DNA of 60,370 nucleotides from Parvibacter caecicola. GTDB taxonomy: Bacteria; Actinomycetota; Coriobacteriia; Coriobacteriales; Eggerthellaceae. The notes beneath the pieces are model-generated. The model had not been told where the DNA came from, searched no databases, and saw only the letters and a list, made by a program, of their open reading frames with translations. Numbering within the stretch: position 1 is the first letter of the stretch; each line of letters opens with the position of its first letter. Below, one piece after another: positions 50,037-60,288 of this stretch. Where the stretch lies: assembly GCF_003725335.1 (NCBI RefSeq), contig NZ_QIBY01000013.1, positions 1 to 60,370 on the forward strand, in the 5' to 3' direction. Both the position numbers and the translations under genes were made by a program.

Positions 50037-52094
50037 TTGAACATCGAAGACGAAGAACGCGCCCATCTGGCCCACGTGCTGAACTGCCTGCAGGCGGCCA
50101 CGGCCCGCGCCGACGGATTGGCCCAACGGGCCGCCGACAGCCACCGGGAAGCCGGCGCCTACCTTGCCGGCGCCCGCGGCGAGTTGTCCCCCGAAGAAGC
50201 CCACCTTTCCGCCTACGAGCTGAACCGCATGGATCAGCAGGCCGCATCAGCCGCCCTGGCCCGGCAACGGCTGCACCGGCTGCTGGGCAACCCCTACTTC
50301 GCCCGCGTGGACTTTTGCGAAAACGGCTCCACCAGCCAAACCTACATCGGACGCTCGGCCTTCACCTGGGAAAACCGCTCGCTCATTTCCGACTGGCGCA
50401 GCCCTGTGGCGGCGCTGTTCTACGACTTCGAACCCGGGCCCGCCTCTTTCGCCACCCCCAGCGGCAGCCGCGAAGGGCAGCTTACCCTCAAGCGCCAGAT
50501 ATCCATCGAACGCGGGCAGCTGGTGTGGGCCGCCGACAGCAGCTCCAGCGTGCGCGACGAAGTGCTGGCCCGCGCCCTCTCCCGCACCTCCGACACCCGC
50601 ATGCACGACATCGTGAACTCCATCCAGCAAGAGCAAAACGTCATCATCCGGGACGAGCGCCCAGGCACACTGGTCATACAAGGGGTAGCCGGCTCGGGCA
50701 AAACCTCTATCGCGCTACACCGCATCGCTTACCTGCTGTATCAGCAGAAAGACCAGTTGAACGCCCAATCGGTGGCCATCCTGTCCCCCAGCAGCGTTTT
50801 CAGCCACTACATCTCCGGCGTGCTGCCCGAGCTGGGCGAAGAGCCGGTGAGGCAATGGAGCGTGCATGGGCTGGCTCAGGTGCTTCTGGAAGGCATGGCG
50901 AAGGTGCAGCCGCCCCGGTCGTTTGCCGACGAGGCAGACCCGGCGCGCGCCCGGCGGGCGGCAGCGAAGGGCACCGAGGCCTTCGCCCGGCAGCTGACCC
51001 AGTGGCTGGAGGCCCAACTGGGGGCGAGCGGCGATGGGCCTTCCCTCTTCGAGCCCCGTGACCTCGCGGTAGGGGGCTCCACCGCCAGCGCCGACTGGCT
51101 GGCGCAGCGCTTTGCCGCCTACGCGCCGGTGCCCTTCGAAGAGCGCCTGCACCTGGTGGCCGGCGACGCGCTGGCGCTGGTCCACGGGGCCACCTTCGGC
51201 CGATACGCCCACGTTATGCCCACCCGCAAAGAGCTGAAGGGGCGCCTGCTGCGCATGATGCGGGCCAAAAACCCGCTGGCACTGTACCGGCGCTTCCTAG
51301 CGGAAACCGGCCAGAGCAAACTGCTGCGAGCGCCGCAAAAGGGCATGGTGGAGTGGGAAGACGCGTTTCCACTGCTGCTGTGCGCGCTGGCGTTCCGGGG
51401 GGCCGACGGGTTTCCGGCCGCAGCCCAGGTGCGCCATCTGGTGGTGGACGAGATGCAAGACCTCACCCCCGTGCAGCACGAGGCCCTGGCGCGGCTGTTC
51501 CCCGGCAGCAAAACGCTGCTGGGCGATGTGAACCAGCTGGTGGACGGCCGCACCGGCCAGGTGCCGGAGGCAGTGGCGGCCCACTACCCCGACGCGCGCA
51601 CGATGCGGCTGATGCGCAGTTACCGCTCTACCTGGGAAATTGCCCATCTGGCCCAGCGGGTACTTCCAGTGGCGGGCCTGCAAGCGGTGGAGCGCCACGG
51701 GGATGCGCCCCTCATTCGACGCTGCCGCGACACGGCGGGCACGCTGGCGGCGGTGGCCGAAGCGGTAGCCGCGTGGCAGAAGGACGGCCGCCGCACGCTG
51801 GGCATTATCTGCAAGTCCGACCTGTTGGCGGCCCGCTACGGCGAGCTGCTGGTCCGCGATCTTCCCGTGACCCTCATCACCGACCGCACCGAGACCTTCC
51901 CCGCCGGTGTGGCGGTCACCTCGGTGCGGCTGGCGAAGGGGCTGGAATTCGACGAGGCGGTGCTGCTGGACGCGGACTGCCAGCAATACGCCACCGAAGC
52001 GGATCGGCACCTGCTGTACACCGCCATCACCCGCGCCATGCACCGGCTCACCGTGCTGTACCGCCACGAGCCGTCGCCGTTCCTGCCGCAGTAG
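50037..52094 (+). CDS. helD: HelD-like RNA polymerase-associated helicase
   Basis: A 685-aa superfamily 1 ATPase of the HelD type, which frees stalled RNA polymerase from DNA. An N-terminal helical arm (residues 1-70) precedes YIGRSAFTWENRSLISDWRSPVAALFYDF (typical of HelD), Walker A GVAGSGKTSIALHRIAYLLY, motif II HLVVDEMQDLTPVQ, motif III GDVNQLVDG, and the late VTSVRLAKGLEFDEAVLLDAD and LLYTAITRAMHRLTVLY. The start is TTG 50037 with GGAAGGAG at 6-nt spacing, which fits better than the ATG at 49857. It converges on metY with 16 nt between stops. Confidence 0.88.
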   Translation: MNIEDEERAHLAHVLNCLQAATARADGLAQRAADSHREAGAYLAGARGELSPEEAHLSAYELNRMDQQAASAALARQRLHRLLGNPYFARVDFCENGSTSQTYIGRSAFTWENRSLISDWRSPVAALFYDFEPGPASFATPSGSREGQLTLKRQISIERGQLVWAADSSSSVRDEVLARALSRTSDTRMHDIVNSIQQEQNVIIRDERPGTLVIQGVAGSGKTSIALHRIAYLLYQQKDQLNAQSVAILSPSSVFSHYISGVLPELGEEPVRQWSVHGLAQVLLEGMAKVQPPRSFADEADPARARRAAAKGTEAFARQLTQWLEAQLGASGDGPSLFEPRDLAVGGSTASADWLAQRFAAYAPVPFEERLHLVAGDALALVHGATFGRYAHVMPTRKELKGRLLRMMRAKNPLALYRRFLAETGQSKLLRAPQKGMVEWEDAFPLLLCALAFRGADGFPAAAQVRHLVVDEMQDLTPVQHEALARLFPGSKTLLGDVNQLVDGRTGQVPEAVAAHYPDARTMRLMRSYRSTWEIAHLAQRVLPVAGLQAVERHGDAPLIRRCRDTAGTLAAVAEAVAAWQKDGRRTLGIICKSDLLAARYGELLVRDLPVTLITDRTETFPAGVAVTSVRLAKGLEFDEAVLLDADCQQYATEADRHLLYTAITRAMHRLTVLYRHEPSPFLPQ

Positions 52095-52110
52095 TCCTGC
52101 GGCGCGCGCC

Positions 52111-53394
52111 TTACACCTGGGCCAGGGCCTGCTCCAGGTCGGCAATCAGGTCGTCGGCCGCCTCGATGCCGCAGGAGAGGCGGATGAGGTCGGCCCCGAT
52201 GCCGGCCGCAGCCAGCTCGGCGTCGTTCATCTGGCGATGGGTGGCATTGGCGGGATGCAGCACGCAGGTGCGGGCGTCCGCCACATGGGTGGCAATCTGC
52301 CCCATCTTCAAGTTCTTCATCAGGGTTTCCGCCGCCGCGCGCCCGCCGGCCACGCCGAAGCTCACCACGCCGCAGCTGCCCTGGGGCAGGTACTTCGCCG
52401 CCAACCCGAACTCGGCGTCGCCCTCAAGCGAGGGATGCCGCACCCAGGCAACCTTCGGGTGCGCCGCCAGATACTCGGCCACCTTGCGGCCGTTCTCGGC
52501 GTGGCGCGCCATGCGCAAGTGCAAACTCTCCAGCCCCAGGTTGATGAGAAACGCGTTCTGCGGGCTTTGGATGGAGCCCAGATCGCGCATCAGCTGCGCC
52601 GTGGCCTTGGTGATGAAGGCCCCGCCCAGCCCGAAGCGCTCGGTGTACACCACGCCGTGGTAGCTCTCATCCGGCCGGCACAGCCCCGGAAACTTGTCCG
52701 GATAAGCGGTCCAGTCGAACTTGCCGCCGTCCACGATGGCGCCCCCCACGCTGGCGGCGTGGCCGTCCATGTACTTGGTGGTGGAGTGGGTCACGATGTC
52801 GGCCCCCCACTCCAGCGGCCGGCACAGCACCGGTGTGGGGAAGGTGTTGTCCACAATCAGCGGCACCCCGTGGGCGTGGGCCGCCGCGGCAAAGCGCTCG
52901 ATGTCCAGCACCGCCAGCGCTGGATTCGCAATGGTTTCGCCGAACACGCACTTGGTGTTGGGGCGAAACGCCGCTTCCAGCTCCTCATCGCTGCAGTGGG
53001 GGCCCACAAACGTGCACTCCAGCCCCATGCGCTTCATGGTGTGGGCCAGCAGGTTGTAGGTACCGCCGTAAATGGCCGATGACGCCACCACGTGATCGCC
53101 CGCGCCGGCAATGTTGAACACCGCGAAGAAGTTGGCCGCCTGCCCCGAACTGGTGAGCATTGCCGCCGTGCCCCCTTCCAGCTCGGCTATCTTGGCCGCC
53201 ACCGCATCGTTGGTGGGGTTGGCCAGGCGGGTGTAGAAGTAGCCGCTCTCCTCCAGATCGAACAGTTTGCCCATGTGCTCGGAGGTGTCGTACTTCCAGG
53301 TGGTGTTCTGGTAGATGGGCACCTGGCGCGGGTCGCCGTCGCCGGGGCGCCAGCCCCCTTGCACGCAAACGGTATCAACAGAATGGGTTGCCAT
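52111..53394 (-). CDS. metY: O-acetylhomoserine sulfhydrylase / aminocarboxypropyltransferase
   Basis: A 427-aa PLP enzyme of the Cys/Met metabolism family, making homocysteine from O-acetylhomoserine and sulfide. PLP lysine in THSTTKYMDGH (SxxTKY motif), phosphate contacts in SSGQAANFF, and the OAH sulfhydrylase-type start SVDTVCVQGGWRPGDGDPRQVPIYQNTTW. The ending NATHRQMNDAELAAAGIGADLIRLSCGIE is typical of MetY. ATG 53394 has GGAAAGGA upstream; a frame extension to 53439 does not. It is divergent from metA and shares a promoter region with an imperfect palindrome (53497-53515). The partner MetA has the acetyl-specific residue, so the pair forms a complete direct-sulfhydrylation route. Confidence 0.95.
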   Translation of the reverse strand: MATHSVDTVCVQGGWRPGDGDPRQVPIYQNTTWKYDTSEHMGKLFDLEESGYFYTRLANPTNDAVAAKIAELEGGTAAMLTSSGQAANFFAVFNIAGAGDHVVASSAIYGGTYNLLAHTMKRMGLECTFVGPHCSDEELEAAFRPNTKCVFGETIANPALAVLDIERFAAAAHAHGVPLIVDNTFPTPVLCRPLEWGADIVTHSTTKYMDGHAASVGGAIVDGGKFDWTAYPDKFPGLCRPDESYHGVVYTERFGLGGAFITKATAQLMRDLGSIQSPQNAFLINLGLESLHLRMARHAENGRKVAEYLAAHPKVAWVRHPSLEGDAEFGLAAKYLPQGSCGVVSFGVAGGRAAAETLMKNLKMGQIATHVADARTCVLHPANATHRQMNDAELAAAGIGADLIRLSCGIEAADDLIADLEQALAQV

Positions 53395-53496
53395 TGCCGG
53401 TCCTTTCCTCGTAAGTCCGGTGGCTATTCTAGTGGGCACCTTCGGGCATGGTCGCCACGAATCGGCCAGGGTAGTCCGCGAATTCGCTATAACCAG

Positions 53497-53515
53497 TTAC
53501 CCGATAATCGAATAA
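53497..53515. promoter_or_regulatory. imperfect palindrome between metY and metA
   Basis: TTACCCGATAATCGAATAA is symmetric as TTA..CGAT.ATCG..TAA and lies roughly midway between the divergent starts. It is a plausible operator for shared methionine control. I find no SAM riboswitch in this region. Confidence 0.45.
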
Positions 53516-53590
53516 CCCGAATGCCCATCCCTCCCCCGCCCCGTGTCGTCATTGGCTATAGTTTTCAGCAGCACACAGAAAGGACCTCCC

Positions 53591-54514
53591 ATGCCCATCC
53601 GCATCCCCGACTCTTTGCCGGCAACGGCGGCCTTGGAAGCCGAAAACATCTTCGTCATGACGGAATACCGCGCCATGCATCAGGACATTCGCCCTCTGCG
53701 GGTGCTGCTGCTGAACCTGATGCCCACCAAAATAACCACCGAAACGCAAATCCTGCGCAAGCTTTCCAACACGCCGTTGCAGGTGGAGGTGGAGCTGCTG
53801 CAAACCGCCTCCCACGATGCAAAAAACGTCACCGCCGAGCACTTGGAATCGTTCTACACTACATTCCAGGAAATCCGCGACCAGCATTTCGACGGGCTGA
53901 TTATCACTGGCGCGCCGGTGGAACTGCTGGATTTCGAGTCGGTAGATTACTGGGACGAACTGTGCGAGATCATGGCCTGGTCGCTTACCCACGTGCATTC
54001 CACGCTGCACATATGCTGGGGGGCGCAAGCAGGCATCTACTTCCATTACGGCGTTCCCAAGCAGGAGCTGCCGCAGAAGCTGTTCGGCGTGTTCGAGCAT
54101 CGGGTGGTGAAGCCCTACTCGCCGCTGATGCGCGGCTTCGACGATGGCTTCCGCGCTCCCCACTCTCGCTACACCACGGTGCAACGGGGCGACATCGACA
54201 ACCACCCGCAGCTGGAAGTTGTGGCCGACTCGCCCGAAGCCGGGGTGTACATTGCCAAAAGCGTGGACAGCCGCCATTTCTTCGTGTTTGGCCATCCTGA
54301 GTACGACCGCGACACCCTGAAAGCCGAGTACGATCGCGACATTGCCAAGGGTCTGCCCATGGCGCTTCCGGCCCATTATTACCCGAACGACAACCCAGCG
54401 GCCACGCCGCGCAACACCTGGCGGGCCCATGCCCAGCTGCTCTACACCAACTGGCTGAATTATTACGTGTACCAGACTACCCCCTACCGCCTAGAGGATG
54501 CCGGGCGCGAGTAG
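53591..54514 (+). CDS. metA: homoserine O-acetyltransferase of the MetA family
   Basis: A MetA-family enzyme of 307 aa acylating homoserine in methionine synthesis. The catalytic Cys is in HICWGAQAG (near residue 142), the His/Glu in [10 protein letters not shown] (near 235/237). The acyl-CoA selector following ITGAP is Glu (TGAPVEL), where succinyl-CoA enzymes such as E. coli MetA have Gly. In characterised MetA proteins this Glu means acetyl-CoA is used, so the product should be O-acetylhomoserine, the substrate of the adjacent MetY. ATG 53591 has GAAAGGA upstream; the frame extension to 53543 lacks one. It converges on the AAA+ gene with a 2-nt gap. Confidence 0.93.
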   Translation: MPIRIPDSLPATAALEAENIFVMTEYRAMHQDIRPLRVLLLNLMPTKITTETQILRKLSNTPLQVEVELLQTASHDAKNVTAEHLESFYTTFQEIRDQHFDGLIITGAPVELLDFESVDYWDELCEIMAWSLTHVHSTLHICWGAQAGIYFHYGVPKQELPQKLFGVFEHRVVKPYSPLMRGFDDGFRAPHSRYTTVQRGDIDNHPQLEVVADSPEAGVYIAKSVDSRHFFVFGHPEYDRDTLKAEYDRDIAKGLPMALPAHYYPNDNPAATPRNTWRAHAQLLYTNWLNYYVYQTTPYRLEDAGRE

Positions 54515-54516
54515 CC

Positions 54517-57330
54517 TTAAGCGGTAAAGCCTACCGAAGCAGGAGCGTCTTCCAGCCGCTTGGGCTGCCAACTGAAATCTTCGGCCTCAAGCCGCGTCAA
54601 CACATCGGGGTCCAACCCTCCAAGCGCGCTGTGCTCTCGCACCAATCGCGCCCCTTGGGCCACAATGGCATCTTCCAACACGTTGCGCACAAATCGGCCG
54701 TTGCCGAACCGGCTTTCCTTCCGGGCTTCCCGCACAAAGCCGCGCACCTTTTCCGGCACGCCCTCTCCCAAGGTTACGTGCATTTTGCCCGCCAGCAGAT
54801 CCAGAATCTGCAGCAGCTCGTCTTCGATGTAGTCGGCGAATTCCAGATGGAACTTCACTCGCGAGGCAAAGCCCGGATTGGCGCTCAGCAGCTGATCAAC
54901 CTCGCGGGTATAGCCGGCAAACACCACTATCACGTCCTCGCGATAGTTCTCCATGCAGGCCACCAGCGCCGCCGTTGCCTCGGCATTATTCGGAATGGAA
55001 TAGGCCTCGTCCACAAACAGCACCGAGCCCTTGGCGTCCTCAAACGCCAAATTTATAGCCAGCGTGTTCCACAAATCAGCCCCGATGTACTCCTTGCACT
55101 CCCCTACCGAAAGCACCCCTTCTTCTCGCAAAATGCGAGCAATCAGCCGAGCCACCTCGGTTTTGCCCGTGCCAGGGTTGCCCTTGAACGCCATGTGCAT
55201 GGGAATAAACGGCGCTTTTATGCCGGCATCGCGCTTTGCCTTCTGCACCTTCATGTAGTCCATGCGGTCGCTCACCAGCTGCTTTATCTCCGCAAGCCCG
55301 ATAAGCCCGGCCAGCTCCTCGCGGCCACTCAGCTGGTGCACCGACTCGCGCTTGCCAGCTGCCACAATGTCCTCTTCCCGAAGTTCTGCCAGCAGCTCTT
55401 TCGTGTAGCCACCCTCAGGCTTCTGGCGCGACAACCGCCGCTGCTGCTGGCCGATGGCGCTTTCAAACAGATTGCGCACAAAGCGGCCGTTACCCTCGTC
55501 GGCCCGCGTGCCGCCACGGGCAAGAATGTCACGGGCGGCGGAACGCGCTTCCTCCGCCATGGTCAGGCCCGCGCGGTCCACCATCAGTTGGAATATCTGC
55601 ATCTTCTCCTCTTGACTGTAATCGGGGAAGTCAATGAAGAAACTGATGCGGCTGCGGAAGCCCGGATTGCAATCGATAAGGCGGTTGATAGAGTTCTTAT
55701 AGCCCGCCAGAATTACCACCGTGTCGCGGCGATAATTCTCCATGCAGGCGATGAAATCGGCTATTCTCCCATCGGAGGTGCTGGCCATCGCGTAGGCCTC
55801 GTCCACAAACAGCACCGAGCCCTTGGCCTCCGCAAAGGCCTCCTGAACATTCCACGCGCCTGTGCCGGACCGCATAATCAGGCGCCCCTCAGACAAGATG
55901 CCCTCGTCTTTCAGGATTTCCGCATACAGGCGCGCCACCTCGGTTTTGCCGGTGCCGGGCGCCCCCTGGAACGCCAAATGCATCGAAAACGGCTGGGGCT
56001 TAAGGCCGGCGAAGGCCGCTTCTTTGTTCATCTTGAAACGCAGCAACACGTCTTCTATCTGGCGCTTTACTCCCGCAAGCCCAATCATTTCCTCCAGCCG
56101 CTTGCGGGCGTCCACCGGTGCCGCCGCTCCGTCGGAGTCGTAAGCCGCCTGCACGATGGACAGATACTGGGGAAACACGCTGCGGGTGAGCGTCAGCTTG
56201 CTCCATTCGTCGTACACCTCGTCCAGGTTCGAAAACGAACGGTCCTCCATGCGACGATGCAAGATGCGCCGCAGCTCATCGTCGGGCTCTAAGCTGTCCG
56301 CTTCGGCCCGGCGCACAAGAATCGCATGGGCTTCGTCTTCGGTAAGGTCAAAGGCCTTAGGCGCCTCATCGGGGACAATGCGAATAAGCGGCAGCCGGAA
56401 GCGGTTTTTGATTCGCACCTGAAGATCCCCACTGCCCTCGGGCACCACGAACACCACCTGTATCTCGTCGCCCCGCTCGGACAGCTCATCGATGAGTTTG
56501 GTAAGCGCCTGATAAGCGAACTTGTTGAAGTTGGAGCCATCGTCGTCTTGCCCGTACTTCACAATGATAGAGCTGGACTTGAGGGCATCCCCCAGCGCCC
56601 CGTTGATAAGCGCCATGAAGTTGTCTTCATTGGCGGCCGCGCCCCGCGCCCATTCGCTTCTGCCCAGCTTGTCTACTTCGAACACATAGGCGTGGCTCGA
56701 CACCAGGCGATTGTTCTCGTACAGCGACTCAAGCAGCACGTCAATGGCCGGCTGGTAATCGTTGGGATTGTTGCCCTCCACCAAATAGTGAACCGGCAGT
56801 ATGTGGTGCGCGTGCCCCGCCTCGGGTACACAGGCTACCACCCGCTCGATTTCCTGGGAAAGAGCCTCGGAATAGATGGTCTTCTGGGCCGCCCCCAAAA
56901 GACCGCCGGCCGGAATGGCGTCCTTGATGGTGTACTCCCAAAACACCTTCGTACGCATCAGCAGGGTGAACAGCTCTTCGGCATGCAGCAGACGCGCCGC
57001 CCGCGACACGATGTCGGAGGAATACAACGCCGTGGCCCCTACTTGGTCGGTACATTTGTTGAACGTACATTCCACTGAGTTGATGGATTCCAGGTCAGCA
57101 ATGTCCCAATCATCTTCACACACCCGGCGGATAATGCCCGAAAGCGCTTCCCGCGTAAGGTCGTTCCGCGCGCTGATGACTCCCACGAAAAAGCTATCGT
57201 CCCCGCCAAAACCGCGCTGGGTATAAGGGAAAAGCACCAGGTCTTTCCCCACTTCTTTCCAAGTAGTGGCCGAGGCCAGGCCTCGGACATTGTGGTCTTC
57301 GGCGGTGCAAACGGCCCGATAGAAACGCAT
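54517..57330 (-). CDS. tandem AAA+ ATPase (CbxX/SpoVK type)
   Basis: A 937-aa protein with two AAA+ modules of the CbbX/SpoVK type. Module 1: Walker A GAPGTGKTEVAR (residues ~456-467), Walker B VLFVDEAY, arginine finger in GNGRFVRNLFESAI. Module 2: GNPGTGKTEVAR (~717-728), VLFVDEAY, GNGRFVRNVLEDAI. The first ~420 residues are a cytoplasmic N-domain with no family I can name; its middle (QVVFVVPEGSGDLQVRIKNRF) looks like another alpha/beta domain. The start ATG 57330 has GGAGG 5 nt upstream; a GTG-started extension to 57450 would begin inside the rpsI terminator. CbxX relatives remodel or activate protein complexes; the client here is unknown. Confidence 0.88.
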   Translation of the reverse strand: MRFYRAVCTAEDHNVRGLASATTWKEVGKDLVLFPYTQRGFGGDDSFFVGVISARNDLTREALSGIIRRVCEDDWDIADLESINSVECTFNKCTDQVGATALYSSDIVSRAARLLHAEELFTLLMRTKVFWEYTIKDAIPAGGLLGAAQKTIYSEALSQEIERVVACVPEAGHAHHILPVHYLVEGNNPNDYQPAIDVLLESLYENNRLVSSHAYVFEVDKLGRSEWARGAAANEDNFMALINGALGDALKSSSIIVKYGQDDDGSNFNKFAYQALTKLIDELSERGDEIQVVFVVPEGSGDLQVRIKNRFRLPLIRIVPDEAPKAFDLTEDEAHAILVRRAEADSLEPDDELRRILHRRMEDRSFSNLDEVYDEWSKLTLTRSVFPQYLSIVQAAYDSDGAAAPVDARKRLEEMIGLAGVKRQIEDVLLRFKMNKEAAFAGLKPQPFSMHLAFQGAPGTGKTEVARLYAEILKDEGILSEGRLIMRSGTGAWNVQEAFAEAKGSVLFVDEAYAMASTSDGRIADFIACMENYRRDTVVILAGYKNSINRLIDCNPGFRSRISFFIDFPDYSQEEKMQIFQLMVDRAGLTMAEEARSAARDILARGGTRADEGNGRFVRNLFESAIGQQQRRLSRQKPEGGYTKELLAELREEDIVAAGKRESVHQLSGREELAGLIGLAEIKQLVSDRMDYMKVQKAKRDAGIKAPFIPMHMAFKGNPGTGKTEVARLIARILREEGVLSVGECKEYIGADLWNTLAINLAFEDAKGSVLFVDEAYSIPNNAEATAALVACMENYREDVIVVFAGYTREVDQLLSANPGFASRVKFHLEFADYIEDELLQILDLLAGKMHVTLGEGVPEKVRGFVREARKESRFGNGRFVRNVLEDAIVAQGARLVREHSALGGLDPDVLTRLEAEDFSWQPKRLEDAPASVGFTA

Positions 57331-57450
57331 TAAATCCTCCAAGTGCTCTGCGTGCTGCTTTTGGCAGATGCCATACTCGCAGACAAACCCCCCAAAATCA
57401 ATCACCCATCTCCCATGCGGTGAGCTTTCGGGCGAACCTGCCGAAGGCAC

Positions 57451-57483
57451 AAAAAAGAACCCGCCACTTGGGCGGGTTCTTTC
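57451..57483 (-). terminator. terminator of the rplM-rpsI operon
   Basis: Stem AGAACCCGCC-ACTT-GGGCGGGTTCT with six T following on the minus strand, 37 nt past the rpsI stop. Confidence 0.92.
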
Positions 57484-57519
57484 GCATTTGCGACAGGTTC
57501 TTCTGCCGAAACCGAAGCT

Positions 57520-57912
57520 TTAGCGCTTGCTGAACTGCGGGCGCTTGCGGGCCTTCTTCAGGCCGTACTTTTTGCGCTCCACCATGCGGGCGTCGCGGGT
57601 GAGGAAACCGGCCTTCTTCAGCTCGGCGCGGTAGTCGCCAGCCTGCAGCAGGGCGCGGGAGATGCCCAGGCGCAGAGCGCCGGACTGCCCGGAGATGCCG
57701 CCGCCGTGGATGTTGGCGATCACGTCGAAATGATCGGCGGTGTCGGTTACCTTGAAGGGAACCAGCGCGTTCTTCAGCAACTGCTCGCGGCCGAAGTACT
57801 CGGCGCCTTCGCGGCCGTTCACGGTTACCTTGCCAGTGCCGGGAACCAGGCGAACGCGCGCGATGGCGTTCTTGCGGCGACCAGTGCCGTAATACAGAGC
57901 TTCATCTGCCAT
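57520..57912 (-). CDS. rpsI: 30S ribosomal protein S9
   Basis: uS9, 130 aa, in the small-subunit head with its C-terminal tail reaching the P-site tRNA. It starts [16 protein letters not shown] and has the family block [21 protein letters not shown]. The tail ends [10 protein letters not shown], the invariant SKR. It lies 3 nt after rplM in the usual L13-S9 operon and has its own intrinsic terminator. Confidence 0.98.
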   Translation of the reverse strand: MADEALYYGTGRRKNAIARVRLVPGTGKVTVNGREGAEYFGREQLLKNALVPFKVTDTADHFDVIANIHGGGISGQSGALRLGISRALLQAGDYRAELKKAGFLTRDARMVERKKYGLKKARKRPQFSKR

Positions 57913-57915
57913 GGT

Positions 57916-58350
<435 letters not shown>

Positions 58351-58588
58351 TTCTGTCCTCCAAATGGTTGCAGGTTCTGTCGGGCGGGTGAAGCCTCCTC
58401 CCGCGCGTCGGCGTGGCAGCCGCGGATAGCGCAGGCGGAACCGTCCGCCAGAAATGTTTGTTTTCAAAAGTGCAGGTGAATTGGATGCCGGTTTCCTACG
58501 CCGACGCGCGCTTCCGGGTCTGGACTCCCATCTGCCGCGCTTCCGTTTCAAGCCATGCGTTTACGGGGCTTTTGAAAGCAACTTTTGC

Positions 58589-58616
58589 ATTATAAGCTGG
58601 CAGAAGTTGCTGTCAA
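58589..58616 (-). promoter_or_regulatory. rplM-rpsI promoter
   Basis: On the minus strand: TTGACA (58616-58611), 16-nt spacer, TATAAT (58594-58589), both perfect consensus. The spacer starts GCAACTTCTGCC, and directly after the -10 comes GCAAAAGTTGC, the same core as the three repeats upstream of the ATPase at 37007. Confidence 0.88.
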
Positions 58617-58663
58617 CAGACGGTTTTGTGAACGCCATGGGAATTTCAGCTTGCGGCGAAACG

Positions 58664-58694
58664 AAAAGGGGCGGCGCCTTTGCGGCACCGCCCC
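58664..58694 (-). terminator. terminator of the PrsA/SurA-like gene
   Basis: On the minus strand: GGGGCGGTGCCGCAAAGGCGCCGCCCC then TTTTCGTTTC. A good intrinsic terminator 42 nt after the stop. Confidence 0.85.
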
Positions 58695-58735
58695 TGTGCG
58701 ATTCTGCTCGCGGGCTCGGCTGAGCTTCGAGAAGC

Positions 58736-60085
58736 TTACTGGGCCGGAGTGGTCTCGCCGCCCTCGCCGTTCTCATTGGCCGGCTGCTGGCCCTCGCCGC
58801 CTTCGGCGTTCTCGCCGGTGGGCTGATCAGCGTTCTCGCCGGTGGGCTGAGCGGCAGCGTCGCCGCCCTCCACGGGCTGCTCGCCGCCCTCGGCGCCCTC
58901 AGCGGGCTGATCGGTGGTCTGGGGCTGGTCGGCGCCCTCCACGGGAGCCTCCACACCGCCCTCGGTACCCTCGGTGCCTTCGGTGGCAGCGGTATAGGCG
59001 CTCATGTCCACATCGTAGGGCAGACCGGAAGGCATCTCGTTGATAGTCACTTCGGCGCTGTTCACAAACTCGCTGAACCAGGTGGTAAAGGTGTCAGACG
59101 AGGTGTTTTCCACCTGCAGGCGCATGGCGTCCACAATTTCGGTGGGCAGGTCGGACAGCGATGCGATGCCGCCCTCGGGAACGGTGTACACCGCAGTGCA
59201 CTTAATGATGTGTATACCATAGTCAGAGGCAACGGGATCAGAAATGTCGCCCTCGTTCAGCTGCACCAGGGCGTTGTCGTAGGCCTCCACGAAGGTGTTC
59301 ACGGAGTTCCAGCCGTTGTCGCCGCCGGTTTCCTTGGTGTACTCGTCAACAGAGTACTGTTTCACGGCATCTTCCCAGGTCAGACTGCCGTCGCGCAACT
59401 GGGCCACCACCTCGTCGGCGGTAGCCTGATCATCGGCGCCGAACAGGATGTGGCTGGAACGACGGCTGCCGTCCAGCACGCTCTCCATGGCCTGGGCCGT
59501 CGACAGCACCTGCGCGTCCACGTCCACCGAGGTGCCCTGGTCGGCCTCTACGGCCTCGGCCAGCTTGGTCTGCAGCGTGTTGGGCTCCAGCACCTTCTCG
59601 ATGTACTCTTCCTCGGTCATGCCAGTGGCAGACAGGGCCTCCTGATAGGCCTCGTCGCTCTCGAACTGGCCCTTGATCTCGTCCAGGGCGGCCTGCACCT
59701 CAGAGTCGTCCACCTTGACGTCATACATCTTGGCGGCTTCCTCCAGCAGCAGGTCCTGCTCGTAGTAGTTAATCACCTGGGTGCGCACGTCAGCCGGCGT
59801 CAGGGCGTTATCGGCCATCCACTTGGCCCACGCCTCGTCGTCGGTCAGCTCGTTGCGCTCACGGAAATCCTGCACGTATTCGGTGACGATCTTCTCACCA
59901 ATTTCCAGGGTGAGCTCCTTGTCGTCCTTATCCTTCACTTTCACGGTGGCAGCCACACCCTGCGAGGTGTCGGAAATGCCCCCGTTTGCGGAGCCGCCGT
60001 TACCGCCGCAAGCCACCATGGTTCCGCCAAGCGCGATGGTGAGGGCAATGGCACCCGCCATCTTCAGACGGTTAAACTTCAACAT
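58736..60085 (-). CDS. PrsA/SurA-like peptidyl-prolyl isomerase lipoprotein
   Basis: A 449-aa exported lipoprotein foldase. Signal MLKFNRLKMAGAIALTIALG, lipobox MVAC with C26, Gly-rich tether. Residues ~50-185 are SurA/PrsA N-terminal helices. The parvulin rotamase domain covers ~205-300: SSHILFGADDQATADEVVAQLRDG, TGGDNGW and VASDYGIHIIKC, where the family signature normally reads GYHIIK. The last ~75 residues are Glu/Gly/Pro/Gln repeats with PTGENADQPTGENAEGG, a disordered wall-spanning or surface tail. ATG 60085 is preceded by AAGGAGG on the minus strand. It helps fold secreted proteins, plausibly including the lipoproteins and Tat enzymes here, though that link is inference. Confidence 0.92.
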   Translation of the reverse strand: MLKFNRLKMAGAIALTIALGGTMVACGGNGGSANGGISDTSQGVAATVKVKDKDDKELTLEIGEKIVTEYVQDFRERNELTDDEAWAKWMADNALTPADVRTQVINYYEQDLLLEEAAKMYDVKVDDSEVQAALDEIKGQFESDEAYQEALSATGMTEEEYIEKVLEPNTLQTKLAEAVEADQGTSVDVDAQVLSTAQAMESVLDGSRRSSHILFGADDQATADEVVAQLRDGSLTWEDAVKQYSVDEYTKETGGDNGWNSVNTFVEAYDNALVQLNEGDISDPVASDYGIHIIKCTAVYTVPEGGIASLSDLPTEIVDAMRLQVENTSSDTFTTWFSEFVNSAEVTINEMPSGLPYDVDMSAYTAATEGTEGTEGGVEAPVEGADQPQTTDQPAEGAEGGEQPVEGGDAAAQPTGENADQPTGENAEGGEGQQPANENGEGGETTPAQ

Positions 60086-60288
60086 CTATTTGACCTCCTT
60101 ATAAGATGCGTTTTGCCATGGGGGCATTGCCAGACCCTTTTACTAATTGGCAACTAATGTGAGCCAACCCCTTGACAATTTGCTGCGGATTATTTTGCAC
60201 AGCTTCAAAAATTTTGGGCGCCCTTCAGGCGATATTGCACATAACTTGCATATTTGGCGTCCTCCAACCCCCCAAATGTGGTAGCTCT

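Noticed and set aside
53395-53590. Search for a SAM or other riboswitch before metY or metA
   Set aside because: The leaders are too short and no conserved riboswitch core is visible; only a palindromic operator candidate was kept.
60172-60200. TTGACA on the plus strand near the right edge
   Set aside because: No acceptable -10 at 16-18 nt, and only a doubtful frame follows before the window ends.
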